Source: Bacillus solitudinis (GTDB taxonomy: Bacteria; Bacillota; Bacilli; Bacillales; Bacillaceae_D). Taken from it: DNA of 64,000 nucleotides. Position numbers and translations under genes: made by a program. Within the stretch, counting starts at the first letter, position 1. Each line of letters starts with the position of its first letter. Shown piece by piece: positions 37,338-47,141 of the stretch. A model generated the notes under the pieces. It made no database searches. It was given only the letters and a program-made list of their open reading frames with translations, and had not been told where the DNA came from. The stretch spans positions 448,724 through 512,723 of the forward strand of contig NZ_KZ454943.1 in NCBI RefSeq assembly GCF_002797395.1, read 5' to 3'.

Positions 37338-37619
37338 TTATTTGCGTATTGACTCGTCATGTAAATCAGCTAACTTACGCTCGAGTTCTGCCAAAAGAAG
37401 TTTTCCTTTTTCTTCCTCTACTAATTCAAGGCGAATGGCAAAGTCAATTTCACGTGACAAACCAAACATTTGTGTATCTAATACCTCTTCGTAGAGGGGG
37501 CATTGTGGCATCGTTAAGTTATCCATCTGCACTTCAATTAACTGGCGAATTTTTTCCGCATCGGACTTCAGAAGGGCATATGCTTTTTCATTATGTCCAG
37601 TCACTATCTCTGTTGACAT
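37338..37619 (-). CDS. ylaN: YlaN (UPF0358) family protein
   Basis: 93-residue helical cytosolic protein. [33 protein letters not shown] is the conserved core. In B. subtilis and S. aureus YlaN is important under low iron and acts with Fur. Preceded by GGAGGGGACA; ends in its own terminator. Stands between pyc and glsA as a single gene. Confidence 0.92.
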   Translation of the reverse strand: MSTEIVTGHNEKAYALLKSDAEKIRQLIEVQMDNLTMPQCPLYEEVLDTQMFGLSREIDFAIRLELVEEEKGKLLLAELERKLADLHDESIRK

Positions 37620-37729
37620 GTTGTCCCCTCCTAACTTCTAAATATCCTTACTTTAATAGTATCTGCTTAATTAGAAAAATGCAATGTTTTTCACAAGAAC
37701 TTAGCGATTATTTTGATAAAGATTTTCAT

Positions 37730-38659
37730 TTAGAAGATACTTAACTGATACTTGCTTGACATGGCCTCAAGTAGCTTCATTCCTGCAATACTATTTCCTT
37801 TATCATCTAACGCTGGACCATATATGCCTATTCCCATTCCATTTGGAACCGAGCCAACAATCCCGCCTGAAACTCCACTTTTTGCGGGGATGCCCACCTT
37901 CATTGCAAATTCTCCTGAGGCATTATACATTCCACAAGTTACCATAAAGGTTTTTACGATTCTTGCGACTGACATTGGCACAATTTCTTCATTATTAAGC
38001 GTTGATTTCCCACCATTAGCCAATACATAGCCAATTCGAGCTAAATCATGACAATCTGTTTCAATTGCGCATTGCTTCGTGTAGAAATCAAGTAAAACTT
38101 CAATATCTCCCTCGATTATTCCATGCTGCTTCATGAAATATGCTAATGAACGGTTTAAGTCAGCTGTTTCAAATTCTGATTTAGCGACGGCTAAGTTATA
38201 AGAAATTGTTTGGTTTCCACTAAGCATACGAATAAAATGCAACAACCTTTCGATTTTCTCCTCGGAGTTCGCCCCTTTAATTAGGTGACTCACAGCCAAT
38301 GCACCCGCATTTATCATTGGGTTTAAAGGTTTTGATGGAGCGTGAGACTCTAGTTTAATAATTGAATTAAACGGGTCGCCTGTTGGCTCCATTCCTACTT
38401 TTGAAAAGACATACTCTTCGCCATGGTCCATAATAGCAAGTGCTAATGTTAAAACTTTAGAAATGCTCTGGAGTGTAAATTTTTCTCTACTTTGACCTGC
38501 AGAGAAGCAGGTATCAGTTCCGTCAAATACAGCTACTGCCAGTGTATTTTGGTTTGCAGTCGCTAATGCAGGTATATAATCAGCTACCTTTCCATCTTTT
38601 GTAAACTTTTTTACATCATTAATCATATGCGTTAACTCTGTTTCATACTGACAAAGCAT
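37730..38659 (-). CDS. glsA: Glutaminase (YlaM/GlsA2 type)
   Basis: Hydrolyses glutamine to glutamate and ammonia. 309 residues from MLCQYETEL, supported by AGAAGGTGG; the open frame is nine codons longer. Serine-dependent beta-lactamase-like fold with the nucleophile motif SxxK at 65-68 (SISK), then [13 protein letters not shown], and [11 protein letters not shown] near the C-terminus (KSG). Position equals ylaM in B. subtilis. In alkaliphiles the reaction could also help acid production or sodium handling, which is speculative. Confidence 0.93.
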   Translation of the reverse strand: MLCQYETELTHMINDVKKFTKDGKVADYIPALATANQNTLAVAVFDGTDTCFSAGQSREKFTLQSISKVLTLALAIMDHGEEYVFSKVGMEPTGDPFNSIIKLESHAPSKPLNPMINAGALAVSHLIKGANSEEKIERLLHFIRMLSGNQTISYNLAVAKSEFETADLNRSLAYFMKQHGIIEGDIEVLLDFYTKQCAIETDCHDLARIGYVLANGGKSTLNNEEIVPMSVARIVKTFMVTCGMYNASGEFAMKVGIPAKSGVSGGIVGSVPNGMGIGIYGPALDDKGNSIAGMKLLEAMSSKYQLSIF

Positions 38660-38750
38660 CAAATCCCACCTTCTTGTACAGTTCAATGTGACAAAACAAT
38701 AATAACACTTTATACTTCTAATAGAATAACCATTTTAGGAGGGACCATAA

Positions 38751-39260
38751 ATGCAAGAGTTTGTTTTTTTTATTGGAGGCGAAGTAAACCACCCTTTAAC
38801 CATCGATCCAACGGTATGGATTTTTGACGAAAGGAAGGTTGATTTACTTACATATTTTAAAGAAGAAAAGTTAGAGGAGGATGATGAAACACTATATACG
38901 AAAGCGATATCTGCCCAATGGGATAAAGAGCTTACTGAGGGATCTGAACCTCCCAATCCGAATAAAAACGGAAATGAAATTAAGTATGATAAGCAAAAAC
39001 TCATAAATGGTACATACGGAATGCCTTTGAGACCATTCTTAATAAATGCCAATCCCTCTGACACTGTTAATCAAGTGACGGTTGAACGGCACGATGGAAC
39101 AAAAGAGTCTTATGATTATGATAAAGCACTAACCTTTATCCTTGGGTTTTCAAATCAAGGAAAACCACTAAGAGAAGATGGGCCTGTCCATATTTATTTT
39201 GGTGATGGATCTAATCAAGATTCACCAGTCCGTCAAGTTAAGCGCCTCATTCTTAAATAA
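38751..39260 (+). CDS. ylaL: YlaL-like protein of unknown function
   Basis: 169 residues, acidic, no membrane segment. MQEFVFFIGGEVNHPLTIDPTVWIFDERK opens the protein; later GTYGMPLRPFLINANP and GPVHIYFGDGSNQDSPVRQV. These match the small YlaL family in Bacillus as I recall it, sometimes mislabelled peptidyl-prolyl isomerase. No function is known. The ATG follows TTTTAGGAGGG. Divergent from glsA, convergent with phoH2. Confidence 0.8.
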   Translation: MQEFVFFIGGEVNHPLTIDPTVWIFDERKVDLLTYFKEEKLEEDDETLYTKAISAQWDKELTEGSEPPNPNKNGNEIKYDKQKLINGTYGMPLRPFLINANPSDTVNQVTVERHDGTKESYDYDKALTFILGFSNQGKPLREDGPVHIYFGDGSNQDSPVRQVKRLILK

Positions 39261-39276
39261 GGTATACGTAGCTAGC

Positions 39277-39310
39277 TCACTAGTGTAAGAAAGGGTTCTT
39301 GCACTAGTGA
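39277..39310. repeat. 15-bp hairpin without T run between ylaL and phoH2
   Basis: Arms TCACTAGTGTAAGAA and TTCTTGCACTAGTGA (one T-G mismatch, G-U in RNA), loop AGGG. It lies in the 110-nt convergent gap and is probably a terminator, but neither side has the usual U run. Confidence 0.7.
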
Positions 39311-39370
39311 CTGCTATGGATCGTGTTCCTCCCCCCAAAAAACAACTACCTTTGACTTAAACTAAGTAGC

Positions 39371-40702
39371 TTATAGTAAATCTGCAGCTAATTGAGCGAG
39401 TCCCGATCTCTCACCTTTGACAAGTTTGACATGTCCACTAACAGTTTGGTCTTTAAATTTTTCTACGACATACGTTAAACCATTATTATATTCATCTAGA
39501 TAAGGGTGGTCGATTTGTTGCGGGTCGCCCATTAAGACAATTTTACTTCGTTCTCCTACCCTTGTTAGTATAGTTTTCACTTCATGCTTCGTTAAATTTT
39601 GCGCCTCGTCAATAATAATAAATTGGTCAGGTATGCTACGTCCTCGAATATATGTTAAGGCTTCTACCTGGATAGAGCCCATCCCAGCTAATATTTGTTC
39701 AATTTCGCCTGGTTTTTTCGTGTTAAATAAAAATTCAAGATTATCATATATTGGTTGCATCCAAGGCCTTAACTTCTCTTCTTTCTCTCCCGGCAAGTAA
39801 CCTAAATCTTTCCCTAAAGGGACAACAGGTCTGGCGACTACAAGCTTTTTATATTTGCCCATGTCCTCTGTTTGCATTAAGCCTGCTGCCAATGACAGAA
39901 GGGTTTTCCCTGTTCCCGCTTTACCAATCATCGTAACAAGGCTTATATCATCTCTTAATAACAATTCAAACGCCATACGCTGCTGTACGTTACGAGAGCG
40001 AATCCCCCAAACATGATCAGGTTCATTTAAGAATGGTCTAACCTTTTTTCCATCTGGGTCGACTTTACCAAGCGCCGAACTAGAGCTACCTAACGCATCT
40101 TTCATGATAATAAATTGATGTGGAAGAAATGGTTGCTTTGTAAATTCCGAAGTAGCTATTTCACCATTTGAATAGAAATTCTTCATCACATCGGCTTCGA
40201 CATAAATTTCAACATATCCGGGATAGACCTCGTTAAACTCCACCACTCTATCACTTAAAAAGTCTTCTGCTGGTAAACCTAATGCGTCAGCTTTGACTCG
40301 GACTAGTGCATCCATACTTACTAAAATAACTTGTCTGCCATCTGACCGTTCTAGTTCCTCAAGCATTAAATTTAGGGCTACTGCAATAATACGATTATCA
40401 TTTGTCATCTCTGCAAAAGAATCTTTTAAACGTTGAAATGAGCGATGATTTAATTCTACTCGAAGGGCTCCTCCTGTTTCTAGAGGTACACCTTCATGAA
40501 GCTTGCCCATTCCTCTTAGACTGTCTATTATTTTTGAAAACTGCCGAGCATTTCTCCCAATTTCATCCATGTATCGTTTTTTTGAATCAACTTCCTCGAG
40601 CACTACTGCTGGAATAACCACTTCATTATCTTGGAATGAAAAAATGGACTGAGGATCTTGTAAGAGTACGTTCGTATCCAAAACGTAGATTTTTTTCAAC
40701 AT
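39371..40702 (-). CDS. ylaK: PhoH2 (YlaK): PIN-domain RNase fused to PhoH ATPase
   Basis: 443 residues. N-terminal PIN domain (about 1-140) with YVLDTNVLLQDP (metal Asp), EEVD and NDNRIIAVAL...LVSMDALVRVKA. C-terminal PhoH domain (about 235-443) with Walker A GKAGTGKT and Walker B FIIIDEAQNLT. PhoH2 proteins are sequence-specific RNA helicase/RNases, toxin-like in mycobacteria; in Bacillus this is a stand-alone gene, with no antitoxin seen here. The ATG follows GGAGGCGGA. Confidence 0.92.
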   Translation of the reverse strand: MLKKIYVLDTNVLLQDPQSIFSFQDNEVVIPAVVLEEVDSKKRYMDEIGRNARQFSKIIDSLRGMGKLHEGVPLETGGALRVELNHRSFQRLKDSFAEMTNDNRIIAVALNLMLEELERSDGRQVILVSMDALVRVKADALGLPAEDFLSDRVVEFNEVYPGYVEIYVEADVMKNFYSNGEIATSEFTKQPFLPHQFIIMKDALGSSSSALGKVDPDGKKVRPFLNEPDHVWGIRSRNVQQRMAFELLLRDDISLVTMIGKAGTGKTLLSLAAGLMQTEDMGKYKKLVVARPVVPLGKDLGYLPGEKEEKLRPWMQPIYDNLEFLFNTKKPGEIEQILAGMGSIQVEALTYIRGRSIPDQFIIIDEAQNLTKHEVKTILTRVGERSKIVLMGDPQQIDHPYLDEYNNGLTYVVEKFKDQTVSGHVKLVKGERSGLAQLAADLL

Positions 40703-41030
40703 TCCGCCTCCTGACTAAAGTATCGTTTGCCTACATCCTTACTATTAACTTATGCATCAAGAACGATTTTGTCCTTGAAAAGCTCTAGGCTGTATATTAA
40801 GAATGTATGATTAAGGCATCGAACTTAGACGAACGAATCGTGAAACAAATGAAATGAACGATATATAGTATCTTATGTATACACATTACTACCTCTCAAA
40901 AACGGTAAGTTCTAAGGCATTTACATCACTTGTCAAATCCGGAGTCAATAGTGCTAGTTCACATTATTTACGTGCTCCTATTTAAATTAAGAGGATTAAA
41001 TTGTATATAATTTCCGTGTGGGCGACCTTC
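40703..41030. other. Gene-free interval upstream of phoH2
   Basis: About 330 nt, AT-rich, with no reading frame, RNA fold or repeat I can support. B. subtilis has the lipoprotein gene ylaJ near here; no remnant was seen. Confidence 0.6.
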
Positions 41031-41032
41031 AA

Positions 41033-41092
41033 AAAAAGTACCCTTTAGGAAAGACTGATTTAAAAGGTCTACTCTATAGGGTACTTTATTAG
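41033..41092 (-). terminator. Terminator of the flavin-binding protein gene
   Basis: Outer stem AAAGTACCCT / AGGGTACTTT with an inner short stem AGACC/GGTCT; seven T follow on the minus strand. Confidence 0.8.
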
Positions 41093-41097
41093 GATGA

Positions 41098-41553
41098 CTA
41101 AGCCTTTTTTAAAGCATCCATTACTTGACGATCCAGTTTAGCTGCTGCTTGAGCATCGTAGGTTTTATCATATGATGGCTCAGTAATAATTTTGGCACCA
41201 TAAAACATCACATCGCGTACTTCTTCTACCCTTACCTCAATCATTGCAAGCTTTAATGGTACTTCATCTAGCTTTTCGATGGCGACAAGGGCTTCCCCCG
41301 CAATTGAGTATGTGGATTCATTTCCAATGAGCGTTAAGACAACGCCAGGATTTGCTTTAATATTTTCAACAATTCGGGACCGATTGTCTATCGCAAACCG
41401 AACAAATTCCTTGTTTGGTGCAAAGACCCACGAAATTGCATTAACATTTGGTGTCTTTTTTTCAAAATCAACAGTTGAAAGTGTTACGTAGCGTTCTTTT
41501 TGTAAAAGGGTAAATAAATCATCTGTTAAACCCTTTTCAACTTGGTTGGCCAT
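41098..41553 (-). CDS. Pyridoxamine 5'-phosphate oxidase-like flavin-binding protein
   Basis: 151 residues. Split-barrel fold suggested by RYVTLSTVDFEKKTPNVNAISWVFA and FAIDNRSRIVENIKANPGVVLTL, the FMN-binding type seen in general-stress proteins and small oxidoreductases. The substrate cannot be given. Chosen ATG (MANQVEKG) follows GGAGGAGTGAAG; a GTG two codons upstream overlaps that site and is unlikely. Single gene with its own terminator. Confidence 0.8.
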   Translation of the reverse strand: MANQVEKGLTDDLFTLLQKERYVTLSTVDFEKKTPNVNAISWVFAPNKEFVRFAIDNRSRIVENIKANPGVVLTLIGNESTYSIAGEALVAIEKLDEVPLKLAMIEVRVEEVRDVMFYGAKIITEPSYDKTYDAQAAAKLDRQVMDALKKA

Positions 41554-41769
41554 CTTCACTCCTCCATTCCAATTTTTTCATTATTTTCCTTCACTACTAC
41601 TATACCTACTTTAAACGAAAAATAAAACTTGTTTCTTTTTTTTCTGATTCAATTTACAATTAATATAAGAAGCTTTGCTTTCAAATTAATTGCGTTAAAA
41701 AATTTTTTCTTGCCCATAATGATTATTAATTGAATTATAGATTTACCATTGAATTGGAGTGTTAAACCC

Positions 41770-41973
41770 ATGCGAGTTAAATGTGTAATATGTGATAAAA
41801 TTGACAAAATTGATGATTTCCTTCCGTTAGCTAAACGATTGCGTAACCGACCTATTCATACGTACATGTGTGATTCGTGTCATGAAAGAATTACTAAACG
41901 CACTGACGAGAGAAAATCAACAGGATCTTTTCAAGTTAGCCACCAAAAACAAGAAGATGATGATTGGTTTTGA
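41770..41973 (+). CDS. ylaI: YlaI (DUF2197) zinc-ribbon protein
   Basis: 67 residues from MRVKCVICDKIDKIDD. CxxC (CVIC) and CxxC (CDSC) pairs flank LAKRLRNRPIHTYM, the YlaI signature; a zinc site is expected. The rest is a polar tail. The TTG used by the longest frame lies seven codons upstream; the ATG has GGAG at 10 nt. Function unknown. Convergent with ylaH through a shared terminator. Confidence 0.85.
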   Translation: MRVKCVICDKIDKIDDFLPLAKRLRNRPIHTYMCDSCHERITKRTDERKSTGSFQVSHQKQEDDDWF

Positions 41974-42004
41974 AAGGAAAGTTAGCTTTCTAGTAAAAAA
42001 ACGA

Positions 42005-42050
42005 AAAAAGGGTATCTCGAAGGTTAAAAATCCTTTGAGATACCCTTTTT
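42005..42050. terminator. Bidirectional terminator between ylaI and ylaH
   Basis: Long stem AAAAAGGGTATCTC / GAGATACCCTTTTT extended by AAGG/CCTT inside, A and T runs on the two sides. Confidence 0.9.
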
Positions 42051-42052
42051 GG

Positions 42053-42385
42053 TTAAATTTGATTTTGCTTTTCTTTGCGGTGTAGATGAAGTCTAAAGCG
42101 ATAGATACCGAGAACAATACCAGAAATCACTAATACGACAATCATTGGAGCTCCAAATGCAAATTCCAAAAACCATAAGACAAAACAACCAAGAATTAAC
42201 CCAATATAAACAAGGACCTTTTTCAAAACCGGTAACTTCTGGGCAAATCCTAAATTAAATACAATAATCGCTAACAAAACGATTAGCAAGTACGCATAAA
42301 AACCATACCATGGATTTTCATACGTTAATTGCATCAACCACGATAACCCTTGTAAGTCCGACTCAGAATATTGTTGGTTATCCAT
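42053..42385 (-). CDS. ylaH: YlaH-like membrane protein
   Basis: 110 residues from MDNQQYSES. Three membrane helices (about 28-46, 57-74 and 78-95) and a basic C-terminal tail (RLHLHRKEKQNQ). Matches the YlaH family of Bacillus by size, topology and place next to typA; function unknown. It starts 25 nt after the typA stop, so may share its transcript. Confidence 0.82.
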   Translation of the reverse strand: MDNQQYSESDLQGLSWLMQLTYENPWYGFYAYLLIVLLAIIVFNLGFAQKLPVLKKVLVYIGLILGCFVLWFLEFAFGAPMIVVLVISGIVLGIYRFRLHLHRKEKQNQI

Positions 42386-42410
42386 GTCTACCACCAATCC
42401 CTTTTAATGC

Positions 42411-44252
42411 TTACGCTTTTGTCGAAGCAAGCTTTCTACGCTTTTCTTCACGTTCACGTTCAGATTTCATTAAAATCTTTTTACGTAAACGAATTGATTC
42501 TGGCGTTAGCTCACAATACTCATCTTCGTTTAGATATTCCAATGCTTCTTCTAATGTCATAATACGAGGTTTTTTCATTGTAACCGTATTATCTTTATTA
42601 GCTGAACGAATATTAGTTTGTTGCTTCATTTTTGTAATATTTACAGTAATATCGTTTTCACGAGTATGTTCCCCAACAATCATACCTTCATAAATCTCGG
42701 TACCGGGCTCAACAAAAATCGTACCACGGTCTTCAACTTGCATAATACCATATTGGCTTGTTTTCCCCGTATCCATTGAAACAAGAACGCCTTGTCGACG
42801 TCCACCTACATGACCTGCTGCCATTGGTTGATAACCGTCAAAAGAATGGTTGATGATACCATATCCACGTGTTTGAGTAAGAAATTCGGTAGTATAACCA
42901 ATTAGGCCACGAGCAGGAACCATAAATTCTAAACGCACTTGTCCTGTTCCAGTGTTGGTCATATTCACCATTTCACCCTTACGCTCTCCTAAGGACTCCA
43001 TAACAGAACCCGTATATTCTTCAGGAACATCAATTTGCACACGCTCAACAGGCTCAGAACGAACACCATCAATATCACGGATAATAACTTCTGGCTTTGA
43101 CACTTGAAGCTCATATCCTTCACGGCGCATGTTTTCAATCAGGATGGATAAGTGAAGCTCTCCACGCCCTGAAACGATCCAAACATCAGGAGAATCCGTG
43201 TTATCAACACGTAAACTAACATCTGTTTCAAGTTCTGAACGTAAACGTTCTTCAATCTTACGACTTGTTACATGCTTTCCTTCACGTCCTGCAAAGGGGC
43301 TGTTGTTAACAAGGAATGTCATTTGTAATGTCGGCTCATCGATACGTAAAATCGGAAGCGCCTCTTGATGTTCTACTGGACAAACTGTTTCACCTACGTT
43401 GATTTGTTCCATACCCGAAATAGCAATTAAGTCCCCTGCTTTTGCTTCTTCAATTTCAATTCGCTTTAAGCCAAGGAAACCGAACATCTTTGTTACTCGG
43501 TATTGCTTTGCACTTCCGTCAAGCTTCATTAAAGCAACTTGCTGACCAACCTTTATCGTTCCACGGAAAACTCGACCAATCCCAATACGTCCTAAATAAT
43601 CATTATAATCAAGCATAGTGACTTGGAATTGAAGCGGTTCATCACTATTGTCGATTGGCGCAGGAATTGTTTCAATAATCGTCTCAAATAAAGATGTCAT
43701 GTTTTCATCTTGTTTTTCATGAGTACGGCTAGCTGTTCCATTAATTGCAGATGCATAAATAACTGGGAATTCCAACTGATCTTCTTCTGCACCTAAGTCA
43801 ATAAATAAATCAATCACTTCATCCACAACTTCTGTAGGACGAGCGAAATCACGGTCAATTTTATTTACAACAACAATTGGCGTTAACTTTTGGTCTAGTG
43901 CTTTTTTAAGGACGAAACGAGTCTGAGGCATACAACCTTCATAAGCATCAACAACAAGTAGCACACCATCTACCATTTTCATAATACGCTCTACTTCGCC
44001 ACCGAAATCAGCATGTCCTGGTGTATCCATAATATTTATACGTTTCTCACCATAATTAATAGCGGTGTTTTTAGCAAGAATTGTAATTCCTCGTTCTTTT
44101 TCAAGGGCATTTGAATCCATCGCACGTTCTTCAACTTGCTCGTTTTCACGGAACGTACCTGACTGCTTTAGCAACTCATCAACCAATGTAGTTTTCCCGT
44201 GGTCAACGTGGGCAATAATAGCAATGTTCCGTATATCATTACGTTGTGTCAT
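42411..44252 (-). CDS. typA: TypA/BipA, ribosome-associated GTPase
   Basis: Translational GTPase involved in ribosome biogenesis and stress or low-temperature growth. 613 residues. G1 AHVDHGKTT (14-22), G2 RGITI, G3 DTPGH, G4 NKID; domain II; EF-G-like domains III and V ([25 protein letters not shown]) and the BipA-specific C-terminal domain. Corresponds to ylaG. Start ATG follows GGAGAGAATTAA. Confidence 0.97.
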   Translation of the reverse strand: MTQRNDIRNIAIIAHVDHGKTTLVDELLKQSGTFRENEQVEERAMDSNALEKERGITILAKNTAINYGEKRINIMDTPGHADFGGEVERIMKMVDGVLLVVDAYEGCMPQTRFVLKKALDQKLTPIVVVNKIDRDFARPTEVVDEVIDLFIDLGAEEDQLEFPVIYASAINGTASRTHEKQDENMTSLFETIIETIPAPIDNSDEPLQFQVTMLDYNDYLGRIGIGRVFRGTIKVGQQVALMKLDGSAKQYRVTKMFGFLGLKRIEIEEAKAGDLIAISGMEQINVGETVCPVEHQEALPILRIDEPTLQMTFLVNNSPFAGREGKHVTSRKIEERLRSELETDVSLRVDNTDSPDVWIVSGRGELHLSILIENMRREGYELQVSKPEVIIRDIDGVRSEPVERVQIDVPEEYTGSVMESLGERKGEMVNMTNTGTGQVRLEFMVPARGLIGYTTEFLTQTRGYGIINHSFDGYQPMAAGHVGGRRQGVLVSMDTGKTSQYGIMQVEDRGTIFVEPGTEIYEGMIVGEHTRENDITVNITKMKQQTNIRSANKDNTVTMKKPRIMTLEEALEYLNEDEYCELTPESIRLRKKILMKSEREREEKRRKLASTKA

Positions 44253-44434
44253 TTAATTCTCTCCTTAATTGGGTTCTTTAACTGTATAAGTATATCACAA
44301 ATCAAATCGAAAAAGACAATATGTTTTGCATAGTTCGAAATATGTTTAACCTATTTGTCACATTGTAAGGGTTTTTCTTTTCCTTAATTCAAGGTACACT
44401 AACTACATTGAGGTTTTTACGGAGGGACGAAACA

Positions 44435-44620
44435 GTGAAAAAAGAAAACATTTGTTTTATGTTACTTGCGATCGTTACTGTCATCTGTATCATGAGTATT
44501 GGTGTAGCCATTGCTGAACGAAGCATTCTAATCGCATTGCTTGCGACTGTAGGTATGGTGATTTCAACAGGCTTTGGTTTTAGCTTACGAAAAAGGATTA
44601 GAGAATCTGAGGATTTTTAG
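44435..44620 (+). CDS. ylaF: YlaF (DUF5325) small membrane protein
   Basis: 61 residues from a GTG 8-9 nt after ACGGAGGGA; the longer frame starts at a TTG inside this leader. Two membrane helices (about 5-27 and 29-49) and a basic C-terminus KKRIRES. Fits YlaF of B. subtilis by size, topology and its place divergent from typA. Function unknown. Confidence 0.75.
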   Translation: MKKENICFMLLAIVTVICIMSIGVAIAERSILIALLATVGMVISTGFGFSLRKRIRESEDF

Positions 44621-44642
44621 TTTAGAGAATCACTCTTAGTAA

Positions 44643-44678
44643 AAGCGTGCTGCATTATGCAGTACGCTTGTTTATTTT
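44643..44678 (+). terminator. Terminator of ylaF
   Basis: Twelve-pair stem AAGCGTGCTGCA / TGCAGTACGCTT (one G-U), loop TTA, followed by TTTATTTTA. Confidence 0.85.
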
Positions 44679-44759
44679 ATCTTGTCTGCTTAATACAACA
44701 ATACCTAGTTGAATTCAACGTTAAATGAAAACAGAAATGTTCCGCATAGAATTAGAGGA

Positions 44760-44798
44760 GGCCGACTCTTTCTTAGACAGGAGCCGACCTTCTTTTTT
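44760..44798 (+). terminator. Second plus-strand terminator-like hairpin before suhB
   Basis: Stem GGCCGACTC / GAGCCGACC with two G-U or mismatch positions, then TTCTTTTTT. It overlaps the suhB stop and would stop plus-strand read-through into antisense of suhB. Confidence 0.55.
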
Positions 44799-45597
44799 AC
44801 AATTCCTCCCCCAAATAACCAGAAATCATTTCTTTATGTAACTGAGGCTTTCCCGCAAGTACAGTACCTGGTTCAAGTAGCGATAATCGTTGACCTTGAA
44901 AGGTAGAAATTTTGCAGCCTACCTCTTCTAAAAGCACCACACCTGCTGCATAATCCCATGGTGATAGCATCACACATAAATATCCGTCTAAACGATCCGC
45001 CGCAACGTAAGCTAGTTCTATCGCTGCCGAACCATACGAACGAATACCACGAAGGTCTCGAACTAGTGCTTTTATTGGATTTTGAAAAGGATGATGATCG
45101 CTTACTATCCAGCGCGCATTTAGACCAGCAATTGATTCATGCAAAGGCCTTTCTAAAACGGGTAAGAGCTCTTCCTTATTTAAAAAAGCACCAGATCCAC
45201 GGACTGCTCTAAACATTTCATCACTCATCACATCGTAGACAATTCCAATCATTCCTACGCCATCCTGATAAACTGCAACCGAAATCGCGAAATTATATTT
45301 TTGGTGAACAAAATTCATTGTACCGTCAATAGGATCAATAATCCAAACAGTACCTTCTAATGAGGTCAATTCTTCAGCAATTCCTTCTTCACCGAGGAAT
45401 TGATGGTCAGGATAATTTTCTTGTATCTTCTCATAAAAAAACAATTCAATTGCTTTATCAACCTCAGTTACAAGATCATTTGGGTTCGATTTTGCTTCGA
45501 TATGAATTGGATTCGCTATGGATTGCTTAATTTTATCGCCAGCTTCATACGTCCAGGCTCTCGCAATCTTTTCTAGCTCTACAAAATTGATTGACAT
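44797..45597 (-). CDS. suhB: Inositol monophosphatase family protein (SuhB/YktC)
   Basis: Mg-dependent phosphatase of inositol 1-phosphate and related sugar phosphates. 266 residues from MSINFVEL; a ribosome-binding site AGGGGGC precedes it. GEEG (metal), WIIDPIDGTMNFVHQ (DPxDG motif) and SPWDYAAGVVLLEEVG (WDxAAG) complete the metal site. Corresponds to yktC. In B. subtilis the preferred substrate may include NADP-type compounds, so the exact role is open. Confidence 0.93.
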   Translation of the reverse strand: MSINFVELEKIARAWTYEAGDKIKQSIANPIHIEAKSNPNDLVTEVDKAIELFFYEKIQENYPDHQFLGEEGIAEELTSLEGTVWIIDPIDGTMNFVHQKYNFAISVAVYQDGVGMIGIVYDVMSDEMFRAVRGSGAFLNKEELLPVLERPLHESIAGLNARWIVSDHHPFQNPIKALVRDLRGIRSYGSAAIELAYVAADRLDGYLCVMLSPWDYAAGVVLLEEVGCKISTFQGQRLSLLEPGTVLAGKPQLHKEMISGYLGEEL

Positions 45598-45704
45598 TTT
45601 TTTGCCCCCTAAGGTGATTTTAAGCAAATTTTCCTTTTTCTATTATGACACATTGTCTTCATAATGAAAATATTCACGCTTTTATCTTTAAAATTATAAA
45701 CAGA

Positions 45705-45733
45705 GAAAAAGCACAGTACAATGACTGCGCTTT
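45705..45733 (-). terminator. Terminator of the 63-residue gene
   Basis: Minus-strand stem AAAGCGCAGT / ACTGTGCTTT with a 6-nt loop and five T. Confidence 0.75.
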
Positions 45734-45747
45734 CATAATTTTTTCAT

Positions 45748-45939
45748 TCATATAGTTACTAATTTCATTAAATCTTGACGAAGCAATTCTAGTTTTTCTA
45801 TACTTTGCGCCATCATGGATAAATCCTCCACTACCATCGCGTCATGTAACGTCATTAACTCATAGTCAATCTCGAGCCGCAGCACGGGGATTCTCATTTT
45901 ACTATCAATTCTTCTAAATGATTGAACAACCTGTTCCAT
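45748..45939 (-). CDS. Small conserved-looking protein of unknown function
   Basis: 63 residues: MEQVVQSFRRIDSKMRIPVLRLEIDYELMTLHDAMVV..., all-helical by composition, with no membrane segment. It has a good ribosome-binding site (AAAGGAG, 10 nt before ATG) and its own terminator, so it is likely real. Its place between yktB and suhB matches that of the small gene ykzI in B. subtilis, but I cannot confirm identity. Confidence 0.65.
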   Translation of the reverse strand: MEQVVQSFRRIDSKMRIPVLRLEIDYELMTLHDAMVVEDLSMMAQSIEKLELLRQDLMKLVTI

Positions 45940-46165
45940 AACCGCTACACTCCTTTATCTATCTATATATGATAAAAAAAGCAACAACATTGACTGAACT
46001 TTCTGAAATATGTTGTAAATTAATTATACCATAACTATTATCAGAAAGAAATAAGGTAATGTTTTCTTTTTTATTGAGGGTTTTTAGCAGCAAGCATCTG
46101 GAAGGATGAATGTCGATAATGTATGGTACTATACAACTATCTATAACATAAAAGGAGTTGTTTAC

Positions 46166-46810
46166 GTGACTGTATCAGGCTTTACTCAAAAGGACTTTGA
46201 TGTATTTACAATTGAAGGATTGGATGCGCGAATGAATGCGTTAAAAGAACAAATCCAGCCCAAGTTTGAGGCTATTGCTGAACAAGTTGTTCCCACACTT
46301 TCCTCACTGACAGGAGATGAAATGTTTACACACGTTGCAAAGCATGCCCGCCGAAAGGTCAACCCACCTAATGACACATGGGTTGCCTTCTCTAGTAGTA
46401 AACGCGGCTATAAAATGCTACCTCATTTCCAGGTTGGACTTTTTGAAACACATCTGTTTGTTTGGTTTGCGATGATTTACGAAGCGCCAACGAAAGCTCA
46501 ATTTGCGGAAAAACTTCTTGAAGATGTTGAAAAATGGGGTAAGAAAATTCCACCTAATTATGTGTGGTCCATTGACCATATGAAACCAGATGCAATCCCT
46601 CAGAAAGAAAGTACACCCGATAAACTACTCTCAATGTTTGAACGTTTACGGGATGTAAAAAAAGCCGAATTACTATGTGGCATCCATATTGACCGTCATG
46701 ACCCACTAGTGGCAGATGGAGAGCAACTTATAAAAAAAATAGAAGACGTATTTCGTCAGGTTCTACCTTTATATCAACTTGCCCAACAAGCTGCTGTTCC
46801 AAACCGCTAA
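46166..46810 (+). CDS. yktB: YktB (UPF0637/DUF1054) family protein
   Basis: 214 residues from a GTG ([14 protein letters not shown]) 8 nt after AAAGGAG; the frame is 20 codons longer but unsupported. [30 protein letters not shown] is the conserved core. Function unknown. Convergent with yktA through a shared hairpin terminator; the two genes are neighbours in B. subtilis too. Confidence 0.9.
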   Translation: MTVSGFTQKDFDVFTIEGLDARMNALKEQIQPKFEAIAEQVVPTLSSLTGDEMFTHVAKHARRKVNPPNDTWVAFSSSKRGYKMLPHFQVGLFETHLFVWFAMIYEAPTKAQFAEKLLEDVEKWGKKIPPNYVWSIDHMKPDAIPQKESTPDKLLSMFERLRDVKKAELLCGIHIDRHDPLVADGEQLIKKIEDVFRQVLPLYQLAQQAAVPNR

Positions 46811-46817
46811 ATAATAG

Positions 46818-46864
46818 AATGACAAAAGGGTTGCCTAAAACTTTAGGACAACCCTTTTGTCATT
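46818..46864. terminator. Bidirectional terminator between yktB and yktA
   Basis: Perfect 16-bp stem AATGACAAAAGGGTTG with an inner CCTAAA/TTTAGG stem. Its right arm encodes the last residues of yktA. Confidence 0.9.
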
Positions 46865-47127
46865 CTTACGATACTATTCCCTGTTTCTTCCCGTGCCTTT
46901 TTAATAGTGTGATAACAAGAAACATTAGAATCCTCATCAAACTTCTTAAATATTTGTTTCTCTTCACTTTTTGAAGGAACTATCTCTTTAAACCTTTGGT
47001 AAAGGGCTAAAATTCTCTCCCGTTTTATCCCGTTTTCATACGCTTTTTCAATTCCTTGAAAAAACTCAATAACATCAATGACCTCTTCCGTAGTCCAATC
47101 TAAAGAAATGGGCATATTTGTTTCCAT
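46843..47127 (-). CDS. yktA: YktA (UPF0223) family protein
   Basis: 94 residues, helical, soluble. [26 protein letters not shown] and [25 protein letters not shown] are the UPF0223 motifs. Function unknown. It lies 14 nt after the nitronate-monooxygenase-type gene, so may be cotranscribed with it. Confidence 0.88.
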   Translation of the reverse strand: METNMPISLDWTTEEVIDVIEFFQGIEKAYENGIKRERILALYQRFKEIVPSKSEEKQIFKKFDEDSNVSCYHTIKKAREETGNSIVRMTKGLS

Positions 47128-47141
47128 TTTCCTCGCTCCTT

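Noticed and set aside
44709-44906. 65-codon plus-strand frame near the suhB end
   Set aside because: Antisense to suhB and crosses a terminator; no start signal.
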